In this document: piece after piece, positions 8,250-15,263 of the stretch
Layout of the letters: each line of letters opens with the position of its first letter
Numbering within the stretch: the first letter of the stretch is position 1
Source of the DNA: Streptomyces virginiae
GTDB lineage: Bacteria; Actinomycetota; Actinomycetes; Streptomycetales; Streptomycetaceae
Assembly (NCBI RefSeq): GCF_000720455.1
Contig: NZ_JOAK01000003.1
Span: 124,001-188,000 of the forward strand
Length of the DNA stretch: 64,000 nucleotides
Direction: 5' to 3'
Notes under the pieces: generated by a model
The model's input: only the letters and a program-made list of their open reading frames with translations
Databases searched by the model: none
What the model was told of the DNA's origin: nothing
Position numbers and translations under genes: made by a program

Positions 8250-8681
8250 TCAACCTTCCGCCGGTGCTTCTCCGCTTGAGGCCGGGGCGACGTAGACCGA
8301 GACCTGAGTCGGCCTTCCGCCGGTGTACCGGGCCTCGGCGAGGGTCGCGACCAGGTCACGGAGGATGTCCAACGCAATCCAGAAATCACCTCGCGCGTCC
8401 GCGACGGGCCGGGCGTCGGGCCAGACGATGACCACGCGGGGAGTTTCCAGCGCATGGAGCCCGCTCCACACCGAATCCGAGAGGGCTTCCCACACCCTGC
8501 GGGAGGTCCCGAGCGGCGGGTCCGAGGGAAGGGTCTCCCGCACCGCCTCGAAGAACGCCTCCTCATCGGTCCGCCCGCCGGTGGAGAGCGTGAACACGGG
8601 AACGCCCTGGCGGACGGCTTCCTCGACCACCCCGGCGATGTCCGCACCGGAAACCTCGTGCAAGCCCCTGTCGATCACCAT
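8250..8681 (-). CDS. Barstar-like protein
   Basis: A 143-residue small acidic protein. VWEALSDSVWSGLHAL followed by RVVIVWPDA resembles the barstar helix and strand that bind and block barnase-type ribonucleases (usual form: NWDALxDxL then a hydrophobic strand). The N-terminal GADIAGVVEEAVRQGVPVFTL and the C-terminal ALDILRDLVATL fit the three-helix, three-strand fold. No barnase-type ribonuclease is next to it, so it would be an orphan immunity protein or have another partner. It lies convergent with the ROK gene. The family call is by pattern only. Confidence 0.5.
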   Translation of the reverse strand: MVIDRGLHEVSGADIAGVVEEAVRQGVPVFTLSTGGRTDEEAFFEAVRETLPSDPPLGTSRRVWEALSDSVWSGLHALETPRVVIVWPDARPVADARGDFWIALDILRDLVATLAEARYTGGRPTQVSVYVAPASSGEAPAEG

Positions 8682-8825
8682 GCCCAGAACCGTACCGGTG
8701 CGTCCTCCCGGCCCGGATCACGCCCGCTGATCAGTGTGTGAGCGGCCGGCACCCGGGGCCGGCAGCCCGGTTGAGGCAACCGCATGGGCCCGCGGAGGCC
8801 CCGTGGCACCGGCCGCCGCTCCCCT

Positions 8826-8860
8826 GTCCGGGCCGATCAGGCCGGGCTCGCGGTGACCGG
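8826..8860. repeat. Family-1 repeat, half copy containing a stop codon
   Basis: TGTCCGGGCCGATCAGGCCG followed by GGCTCGCGGTGACCGG matches the arm and loop of the 6794 copy. On the minus strand it reads CCCGGCCTGATCGGC, and the TGA inside it (8837-8839) is the stop codon of the ATPase gene that ends here. No second arm is present. Confidence 0.5.
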
Positions 8861-9385
8861 CGAGGGAACCGGGAGCGCGGCCGGGACGGTGGCCGGGTCG
8901 ACGGCCACGACCACCGTGCGCGCGGGTTCCCGCGCGGGCCTGGCCACGATCGAGACCGGGAGCGTCGGCGCGACCGGCGCGGGCGTCGCCGTCAGGGAGA
9001 ACCAGACCACCTTGCCCGGCCCGTCGGGCCGTTCGCGCACGCCCCAGGCCTCGCTGAGCGCCTCCACGAGGGCGAGCCCGCGGCCGCTGGTCTCCAGCGG
9101 CCCGGCCGGCGCCCCGCGCAGCACCGGAAGCCGCGGATCGCTGTCGATGACCGAGACCGTCAGCCGCCCGAGCCGGAGCTCGATCTCGACGACGCAGGTC
9201 TTGTCCGGCTGCGCATGGCGGTGGACGTTGCTCAGCAGCTCCGTCACGCCGAGCGCAGCCCGGTCTATGAGCGGATCGAGCTGCCAGTGGCGCAGTTGGG
9301 CCGAGACGATTCTGCGGATTTGGCCGATCCGCGACGGCAAGGCCTGCAGTTCGACGACGCAGTGCCTGCGGGAATGACTGATCAC
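8837..9385 (-). CDS. Anti-sigma-factor-type ATP-binding protein (HATPase_c, RsbW-like)
   Basis: A 182-residue protein. Residues 1-130 form a GHKL ATPase/kinase domain: ALGVTELLSNVHRHA is the N box, VIDSDPRLPV the G1-like box and SGRGLALVEALSEAWGV the G2 box. Streptomyces carries dozens of these RsbW-like proteins; they bind sigma factors or phosphorylate STAS anti-sigma antagonists. The last 50 residues are Ala/Pro/Val-rich and look unstructured. The GTG start follows GGGGAG at eight bases. It is divergent from the Cds1-like gene. The cognate STAS protein and sigma factor are not in the window; two PP2C phosphatases that could counteract such a kinase are at 48.7 and 57.9 kb. Confidence 0.8.
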   Translation of the reverse strand: MISHSRRHCVVELQALPSRIGQIRRIVSAQLRHWQLDPLIDRAALGVTELLSNVHRHAQPDKTCVVEIELRLGRLTVSVIDSDPRLPVLRGAPAGPLETSGRGLALVEALSEAWGVRERPDGPGKVVWFSLTATPAPVAPTLPVSIVARPAREPARTVVVAVDPATVPAALPVPSPVTASPA

Positions 9386-9477
9386 GGCTGCGACTCCCCG
9401 ACATGAGTGTTACGGGTGCTGCACCCTCGGTAATGCTCCACCAGGGTCACCCACGGTGCCGCGCAGTGCAACCGAAC

Positions 9478-9588
9478 GCGATCGAAAGCGATCCGCATAG
9501 ATACCCAAAGTGACTGTTTGTGCAGGTGAGAGAGGTACATTGCGAAAGCAGGGGGCGAAGTAGACCCATGAAGGAGCGCGGCGCATGA
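9478..9588 (+). promoter_or_regulatory. Leader of the Cds1-like gene with a six-codon upstream ORF
   Basis: The leader has a small inverted repeat GATCG-AAAG-CGATC (9480-9493) followed by TAGATA as a possible -10 box. At 9568 an ATG begins a six-codon frame, MKERGA, whose TGA stop (9586-9588) overlaps the ATG of the main gene in an ATGA junction. The ribosome binding site of the main gene (AAGGAG) lies inside this mini-frame, so translation of the two would be coupled. The mini-frame has no cysteine codons. Confidence 0.4.
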
Positions 9589-10757
9589 GCACCACCGGCA
9601 CTACCGGCAACAGCGGCACCCCAGTCACCACCGGCACGACCGCCACGACCGCCACGACCGTCGACGTCGACCGCAGCGACGCGGACTACCGCGCCTGGCT
9701 GAAAGAGGCCGTGCGCAAGGTCCAGGCCGACGCGAACCGCTCCGCGGACACCCACCTGCTGAAGTTCCCGCTCCCCGAGGCATGGGGCATCGACCTCTAC
9801 CTCAAGGACGAGTCCACGCACCCGACGGGCTCCCTCAAGCACCGCCTCGCCCGCTCGCTGTTCCTCTACGCCCTGTGCAACGGCTGGGTCCGGCCCGGCC
9901 GCCCCGTCATCGAGGCCTCGTCCGGCTCGACCGCCGTCTCCGAGGCGTACTTCGCCAAGCTGATCGGTGTCCCGTTCATCGCCGTCATGCCGCGCACGAC
10001 CAGCCCGGAGAAGTGCCGCCTCATCGAATTCCACGGCGGCGAATGCCACTTCGTGGACGACCCGATGAAGATGTACGAGGCGTCGGCGGAGCTCGCCGCC
10101 CGCACCGGCGGGCACTACATGGACCAGTTCACGTACGCGGAGCGGGCCACGGACTGGCGGGGCAACAACAACATCGCCGAATCGATGTACCAGCAGCTCA
10201 AGCTGGAACGTTTCCCCGAGCCCGCCTGGATCGTGGCGACCGCCGGCACCGGTGGCACGTCGGCGACCATCGCGCGGTACGTGCACTACATGCAGCACGA
10301 CACCCGCATCTGCGTCCCGGACCCGGAGAACTCCTGCTTCTTCGAGGGCTGGACCCACAACGACCCCGAGGCGAGCAGCGATTGCGGCTCGCGCATCGAG
10401 GGCATCGGCCGCCCGCGCATGGAGCCGAGCTTCGTGCCCGGCGCCATCGACCGGATGATGAAGGTCCCGGACGCGGCGAGCGTCGCCGCCTGCCGCGCCC
10501 TGGAGACGGCCATAGGGCGCAAGGCGGGCGGCTCGACCGGCACCGGCCTGTGGAGCGCCCTGAAGATCGTCTCGGAAATGGTGGCGGAGGGCCGTACCGG
10601 CAGCGTCGTCACCCTGCTGTGCGACCCGGGCGACCGCTACCTGGACAAGTACTACTCCGACGAGTGGGTGGCGGCCCAGGGCCTCGACATCGCCCCGTAC
10701 GCGAAGACCCTCGACACGCTGCTGACGACCGGCGTCTGGCGCGAACCGACCGCCTGA
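9585..10757 (+). CDS. PLP-dependent cysteine synthase-family protein, Cds1 (L-cysteine desulfhydrase)-like
   Basis: A 390-residue cytoplasmic enzyme of fold-type II PLP enzymes. The lysine that binds PLP is in [16 protein letters not shown], the substrate-binding loop in [16 protein letters not shown], and the phosphate-binding glycine loop in [28 protein letters not shown] and [14 protein letters not shown] match the branch represented by M. tuberculosis Rv3684 (Cds1), which degrades L-cysteine to sulfide, pyruvate and ammonia, so degradation is more likely than synthesis. The first 27 residues are a Thr/Gly repeat ([10 protein letters not shown]...[12 protein letters not shown]) with no fold. 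The ATG follows AAGGAG at eight bases. Downstream, its stop lies in a hairpin shared with the convergent HxlR gene. Confidence 0.75.
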   Translation: MSTTGTTGNSGTPVTTGTTATTATTVDVDRSDADYRAWLKEAVRKVQADANRSADTHLLKFPLPEAWGIDLYLKDESTHPTGSLKHRLARSLFLYALCNGWVRPGRPVIEASSGSTAVSEAYFAKLIGVPFIAVMPRTTSPEKCRLIEFHGGECHFVDDPMKMYEASAELAARTGGHYMDQFTYAERATDWRGNNNIAESMYQQLKLERFPEPAWIVATAGTGGTSATIARYVHYMQHDTRICVPDPENSCFFEGWTHNDPEASSDCGSRIEGIGRPRMEPSFVPGAIDRMMKVPDAASVAACRALETAIGRKAGGSTGTGLWSALKIVSEMVAEGRTGSVVTLLCDPGDRYLDKYYSDEWVAAQGLDIAPYAKTLDTLLTTGVWREPTA

Positions 10758-10780
10758 GCCGGCCGGTCGTCCTTCAGGCG
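10751..10780. terminator. Bidirectional hairpin terminator carrying both convergent stop codons
   Basis: CGCCTGA (10751-10757) and TCAGGCG (10774-10780) form a seven-pair stem around a 16-base loop. The TGA in the left arm is the stop of the Cds1-like gene; the TCA in the right arm is the stop of the HxlR gene on the other strand. The same arrangement occurs at 46174-46197. Confidence 0.55.
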
Positions 10781-11160
10781 CTCCCCCACTCCCACATGCT
10801 GCGCACCACCGGCTCCAGTGCCCGGCCCCGGCCTGTCAGGACGTAGCGGACCCGCGGCGGCCATCCGGGAGTGCGGTGGCGTTCGACGACGCCCGCCCGG
10901 GTCAACTGGGCCAGCCGGTCCGAGAGGACCTTGTCGGAGAGGGCGGGCAGGGCCGCGGACAGCTCGGAGTAGGTGGCCTGGCCGCGGCGGAGGAACTCCC
11001 GCAGGACCAGCGGTGTCCAGCGGCCGCCCAGCGCGGTGAGGGTGATGTCGACCGGGCAGTGCGGTTCGCGGGCGGGCGGGACGAGCGCGCTGTCCGGGCA
11101 GTCCTCCAGCGGGCCGCCCGGGGCACCCGCCGGTGCGTGTCCAACCGTTTGGTGAGTCAC
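10774..11160 (-). CDS. HxlR family winged-helix transcriptional regulator
   Basis: A 128-residue regulator. HCPVDITLTALGGRWTPLVLREF is the family signature opening the winged helix; RRGQATYSELSAALPALSDKVLSDRL is the HTH and GVVERHRTPGWPPRVRYVLT the wing. Such proteins usually sense reactive electrophiles or aromatics and repress a neighbouring divergent gene, here the metallo-beta-lactamase-fold hydrolase 59 bases away. The start is a GTG (MTHQTVGH). The N-terminal 30 residues contain a cysteine (EDCPDS) in addition to the family cysteine in HCPVD, so thiol sensing is possible but unproven. Confidence 0.8.
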   Translation of the reverse strand: MTHQTVGHAPAGAPGGPLEDCPDSALVPPAREPHCPVDITLTALGGRWTPLVLREFLRRGQATYSELSAALPALSDKVLSDRLAQLTRAGVVERHRTPGWPPRVRYVLTGRGRALEPVVRSMWEWGSA

Positions 11161-11219
11161 GAAAGCCCGCCCTAACGTCCGTTGCGAACAGCCCGCCCGC
11201 GTACCTCCAGGGGGACTTT

Positions 11220-12188
11220 GTGCGCATCCATCATCTCAACTGCGGTTCGCTCCGGACGATCACACCGCTCGGCGGGACATCCGCGACACCCGCGACACCC
11301 ACGGCGCCCGCGGCACCCACGGCGCCCGCGGCACCCACGGCGCCCGCGGCACCCACGGCGCCCGCGGGTGCCGGAGGCCGCGAACTGGCCGCCGTCTGCC
11401 ACTGCCTGCTCATCGAGACGGACACGGACGGCCCGGTCCTGGTCGACACCGGCCTCGGCACAGCCGACCTGCGAGAGCCCGACCGGGCGCTGGGCGCGGA
11501 CTGGGTGGCCTACGTCCGGCCCGCGCCGGACCCGGCGCAGAGCGCGCTGCGCCAGGTCGTCCGACGCGGGTACGCGCCACAGGACGTGCGGCACATCGTC
11601 CTCACCCACCTGCACCGGGACCACACGGGAGGACTGGCGGACTTCCCGCACGCGCGGGTCCACGTGCACCCCGACGAGTACCGGGCCGTCACCGACCCCG
11701 CGGCCGCGCACCACCGGCACAGCCTCGACGGCTTCATGCCGGCGCACCGGGCGCACGGCCCGCTGCTGACACCGGCGCGCACGGACCGGCGGGAGACGTG
11801 GTTCGGCTTCCCCGGCGTGGCACGACCGCAGGGGCTGGGATTCGAGCTGCTGCTGGTGCCGCTGCCCGGCCACTCGGCCGGCCACGCGGGCGTCGCGGTG
11901 CGCGACGACGACGGCCGGTGGCTGCTGCACGCGGGCGACGCGTACATGTATCACGGCGAGCTGGAGCACACCCCGCCCCTCGACCACCCGGTCCTCGATC
12001 CGGTCCAGCGGGGAGCCCAGACCGACGCCACGGCACGCACCGCGACCCGGGACCGCCTGCGCGACCTCGTCCGGGACCACGGGGACGAGGTCACCGTCTT
12101 CAGCGCGCACGACCCGTGGGAATACGCCCGCCTCACCGCGAACACCACGCCCACCACGCCCACCGCGCTCAGCGGTTGGGGCCGCTGA
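11220..12188 (+). CDS. Metallo-beta-lactamase-fold hydrolase
   Basis: A 322-residue cytoplasmic hydrolase. The metal-binding motif HLHRDH is at 130-135 in VLTHLHRDHTGGL; LLVPLPGHSAGHAG gives the next ligand, LLHAGDAYM the bridging aspartate, and FSAHDPWEY the last histidine. This is the quorum-quenching lactonase / glyoxalase II branch of the fold, but the substrate cannot be named. The GTG at 11220 is chosen for the AGGGGGA site four bases before it. Between the first two strands lies an Ala/Pro/Thr insert encoded by four perfect 18-base repeats. It is divergent from the HxlR gene and probably its target; its 3' end overlaps the convergent SRPBCC gene by 20 bases. Confidence 0.8.
   Translation: MRIHHLNCGSLRTITPLGGTSATPATPTAPAAPTAPAAPTAPAAPTAPAGAGGRELAAVCHCLLIETDTDGPVLVDTGLGTADLREPDRALGADWVAYVRPAPDPAQSALRQVVRRGYAPQDVRHIVLTHLHRDHTGGLADFPHARVHVHPDEYRAVTDPAAAHHRHSLDGFMPAHRAHGPLLTPARTDRRETWFGFPGVARPQGLGFELLLVPLPGHSAGHAGVAVRDDDGRWLLHAGDAYMYHGELEHTPPLDHPVLDPVQRGAQTDATARTATRDRLRDLVRDHGDEVTVFSAHDPWEYARLTANTTPTTPTALSGWGR
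11296..11367 (+). repeat. In-frame 18-base tandem repeat, four perfect copies
   Basis: The unit CACCCACGGCGCCCGCGG is repeated four times without a mismatch, giving (AAPTAP)-type residues in the MBL-fold protein. The flank CACCCGCGACACCCGCGA looks like a decayed unit. Perfect identity of all copies implies recent expansion or ongoing slippage. Confidence 0.85.
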
Positions 12189-12657
12189 CGCCCGCGAGCC
12201 GGGCGTCCAGGGTGCGGACCGCCGTGCGGAAGGAGTGCCCCAGGCCCGGGCGGGCGACGGTCAGGGCCAGGCGGAACGCGGCCGGGCCGTCCGCGGCGAA
12301 CGTCCAGCGGACGCGGGTGCCGGAGCCGGCCGGAGTCAGCCTCCACTCCTCCAACAGGGCCCGGACCCCCGGCGCGTTGGTCGCGTCGACCCGGTACGCG
12401 TAACGCCGTTCGGGATCCGCGGCCATGATCGTCTCCTGCATGTGCACCCCGCCCAGCAGCTTGATCTCGCGGCCCGCCCCGCCGTAGGTCGGGCGGGCCA
12501 GCGTCACGGCCCTGAACCAGCGCGGCCAGCCCTCCACTTCATCGGCGAGCGCGTGGTACACGGCCTCGGGCGGCGCCGAAGCCTGCGCGGCGAACACCAG
12601 CCGGACGGGCGCGTCGTCGATGAAGTCCAGCCCCACCGGGCGGAGTCGGCGAGCCAT
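12169..12657 (-). CDS. SRPBCC (START/polyketide cyclase-like) family protein
   Basis: A 162-residue protein of the helix-grip fold. Visible elements are RLVFAAQASAPPEAVYHALADEVEGWPRWF at the start (strand, helix and the conserved W-x-x-W/F), GREIKLLGGVHMQETIM, RRYAYRVDATNAPG and SGTRVRWTFAADGP, then a C-terminal helix. Such proteins bind hydrophobic ligands or act as cyclases; no ligand is predictable. The ATG has a near-perfect AGGAGGT site six bases upstream. It converges on the MBL-fold gene with a 20-base overlap. Confidence 0.75.
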   Translation of the reverse strand: MARRLRPVGLDFIDDAPVRLVFAAQASAPPEAVYHALADEVEGWPRWFRAVTLARPTYGGAGREIKLLGGVHMQETIMAADPERRYAYRVDATNAPGVRALLEEWRLTPAGSGTRVRWTFAADGPAAFRLALTVARPGLGHSFRTAVRTLDARLAGVSGPNR

Positions 12658-12887
12658 GGCGGTACCTCCTGGGGTGATGTTCCGGCGGACGTGCGCGCGC
12701 CACCATAGCCGTGCGGACCCGAGAAGTCCGCTGTGATCCCCCCTCGACTTCCCCGCCGGAACCCACGTCCGGCGATCCGCGTCCGTCCCCGATTCCGCCC
12801 GCGGATTCCCCCGGACGGGGCCTGGGCAGCGTCCCCGTGGCGCGGGATGCTGGAGCCGCGCCGATCCCCCCGCGAGCGGAGGCCTCC

Positions 12888-15263
12888 GTGCCCGACCGCC
12901 CCCACACCGACCCGCCCCTCGCCCTCGAACTCCTGGTCCACGGAGTCGCCGGAGCCTCCCCCGCCGAGCTGCTCGGCGACCCGCGCACCGTGCGCGTCAC
13001 CGGCGACTCCACCGCGGCCGTGTTCCGCCGCACCGACGACGCCGACGCCGAAGCGCACCCCGAGCGGTACGCGGGCCTGCCCGTCCCCGAGGCCTACTGC
13101 TGGTCCCGGCTCACCTCCGGCAACGGCGCCCGCGCCCTGTGGCTGCTGCTCCTGCCCTTCATGGTGGCCAACCTCGCCCACTGGGCCCGGCCGGCCGCCC
13201 CCACCGGGCCCGACGCCGACCCCGCGCCGCGTGCGGTGCGCTCGTACGGGGTCCTCGTACGCGTCCTCGCGCTCAGCCTGACCGTCCTGCTGATCGCCGC
13301 CGCCTGCGAGGTCGCGCTCGACCTCGCCGCCTGGCAGTGCGCGGGCTCCGCGACCTGTACCGCCGCCGGCTCCCGGCTCGGCTTCCTCGCCCCCGACGGC
13401 GGCGGCTGGTGGTCCCAGCCCGGACGCCGCCTCGCCCTCGGCGCGCTGGTCCCCACCGCGCTGACCGGGCTGCTCTGGTTCCTGTCGAACCGCACCTGGA
13501 GCGCCTACGAATCCCAGCCGCCGCCCGCCGGAGCCGCCGACCCGGACACCGCCTCCGACACCGCGCCCGCGCTCGGCCGCCCCGGATTCTGGTACGGGCG
13601 CCGCATCGTGGCCCGGCTGCGGGCCGCGCACACCGCGGCCGGGCTGCTCACCGTCGCTGTGGCCGTCTCCGCACCCACCGCCGCCCACGACCGGCGGACC
13701 ACGGCCGCCGCCCCCGCCCTCGAAGCCCTCGGCTGGATCACCCAGGCCCTCCTCGCCGCAGGCGCCGTCACCGTCGCCTGGGTCGTCTGCCGGCGCGGCC
13801 GCAGCGAGGACCGCCCCGACCACCGCCTCGACCGGGCCGCGGTCAGCCTGCTGCCCGGAGCCGCCCTCGCCCTGCTCGCCGCCGTCCTCCTGCACGCCTG
13901 CTGGTCGCGCCCGGGCTGGACCTCCACCGGCCGGCTCCCCGGGGACTTCGCCTTCGGAGTGCTCATGCTCGGGCAGGGCCTGTGCGTACTGGCCCTCGCC
14001 GTCGTCGCCCGGTACCTGTACCGCAGGGCCCCCGATCCCGCGGCCGCCCTGCGCGGCCTCGGAGGCCCCGCCGTCGCCATGCTCGGCTGCGCCCTCGGCG
14101 GGGTCATGTCCGGCGGGGTCGCCCAGCGCGTCGCCGACTGGCTGGACGGCGGAGCCACCCCCGGCATGGCGGGCGCACCGCTGCCCGGGCCGCCCGTCCT
14201 GCTGTCCTGGCAGGCCGCCGTGCTGCCCCCGCTGCTCCTCGTACTGGCCCTCCTCGCCGCCTGGTTCGCGGTACGGGCGGCCCGGGCCCGGCGCGGCCTC
14301 GCCGCGGCCGTCGCGGCCGAATACCCGGGGGAGACCCCGGACACGGCGCGCAGCCGCCGTATCGCCGGGGCGCGGACGGCCGCCGCGCTCACCGACTCCG
14401 CGCCCTGGTTCGTCGCGGCCGTCTCCGGGATCACCCTGGTGCTCGGCGCGGGCGCGCTGGCCGGAGCCTGGCTCAGCGGAAGCGTCCCGGGCGAGGCCGC
14501 ACGCGGGGGCCCGCCGCTGCTGGAGGTCGCCGCCCGCGCGGCCCAGGACGCCGGTTCCTGGCTGATCGGCCTCGGCATCGCCCTCTTCGTCGCCTGGGGC
14601 CGCCGCGCCTACCGGGACCCGGCCGCCCGGCGGACCATAGGGATCCTGTGGGACGTCGGAACCTTCTGGCCGCGCGCCGCCCACCCCTTCGCCCCGCCCT
14701 GCTACGCCGAGCGCGCCGTCCCCGACCTGACCTGGCGGATGGCCGGCTGGACCGGCCGCACCGGCGGCCGGCTGGTGATCTCCGGACATTCGCAGGGCAG
14801 CGTGCTCGCCGCGGCCGCCGTCTGGCAACTGCCGCCGCCCGTCCGCCGCCGCGTCGCGCTGCTCACGTACGGATCCCCGCTCGCCCGCCTCTACGGCCGC
14901 TGGTTCCCCGCCTACTTCGGCCCCGGTCCGCTCACCGCCCTGCACCGCGACGTCGACTGCTGGCGCAACCTCTGGCGGGCCACCGACCCCATCGGCGGCC
15001 CCGCGCTGCCGGGCCCCGCCTCACCGGAGGTGGACCGCGGCCCGCTCGCCGACCCCCTCGCCTACGGGCGCAGCGCCCGCCACCCACTGCCCGCGCCGAT
15101 CCTCGGCCACGCCGACTACCAGGCGGACCCGGCCTTCGCCGCCGAACGCGCCGCCCTCCTCGCCCGGCTGGAGACGGCGGCCCGGGCCGAGGTACCCGCT
15201 CAGCGCCCCGGCCTCAGCAAGGGGCTGACAGCGTCGGCAGATCCGCCGGGAACAGCAGGGTGA
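12888..15263 (+). CDS. Large multi-pass membrane protein with C-terminal lipase-type GHSQG motif
   Basis: A 791-residue protein. After the start LALELLVHGVAGAS (an HG motif like an oxyanion-hole strand of alpha/beta hydrolases), about ten hydrophobic segments follow, such as LWLLLLPFMVANLAH, VLALSLTVLLIAAA, WITQALLAAGAVTVAWVV and LPPLLLVLALLAAWF. The C-terminal cytoplasmic part contains LVISGHSQGSVLAAAA (GxSxG nucleophile elbow), ALLTYGSPLARLYGRWF and a late histidine, so the hydrolase domain appears split by the membrane region. I know such proteins in Streptomyces only as hypothetical. The GTG at 12888 has GCGGAGG five bases upstream; longer frames upstream are Pro-rich with no site. The last 50 bases overlap the convergent AAA+ gene. 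Confidence 0.7.
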   Translation: MPDRPHTDPPLALELLVHGVAGASPAELLGDPRTVRVTGDSTAAVFRRTDDADAEAHPERYAGLPVPEAYCWSRLTSGNGARALWLLLLPFMVANLAHWARPAAPTGPDADPAPRAVRSYGVLVRVLALSLTVLLIAAACEVALDLAAWQCAGSATCTAAGSRLGFLAPDGGGWWSQPGRRLALGALVPTALTGLLWFLSNRTWSAYESQPPPAGAADPDTASDTAPALGRPGFWYGRRIVARLRAAHTAAGLLTVAVAVSAPTAAHDRRTTAAAPALEALGWITQALLAAGAVTVAWVVCRRGRSEDRPDHRLDRAAVSLLPGAALALLAAVLLHACWSRPGWTSTGRLPGDFAFGVLMLGQGLCVLALAVVARYLYRRAPDPAAALRGLGGPAVAMLGCALGGVMSGGVAQRVADWLDGGATPGMAGAPLPGPPVLLSWQAAVLPPLLLVLALLAAWFAVRAARARRGLAAAVAAEYPGETPDTARSRRIAGARTAAALTDSAPWFVAAVSGITLVLGAGALAGAWLSGSVPGEAARGGPPLLEVAARAAQDAGSWLIGLGIALFVAWGRRAYRDPAARRTIGILWDVGTFWPRAAHPFAPPCYAERAVPDLTWRMAGWTGRTGGRLVISGHSQGSVLAAAAVWQLPPPVRRRVALLTYGSPLARLYGRWFPAYFGPGPLTALHRDVDCWRNLWRATDPIGGPALPGPASPEVDRGPLADPLAYGRSARHPLPAPILGHADYQADPAFAAERAALLARLETAARAEVPAQRPGLSKGLTASADPPGTAG

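Noticed and set aside
11133..11219. Upstream extension of the MBL-fold protein
   Set aside because: It runs back into the divergent HxlR gene; the GTG at 11220 has a good ribosome binding site.
12504..14945. Long open frame on the minus strand, over 800 codons, opposite the membrane protein gene
   Set aside because: It is almost only Gly, Ala, Arg, Glu and Asp with no domain, the typical artefact of high-GC DNA opposite a real gene.
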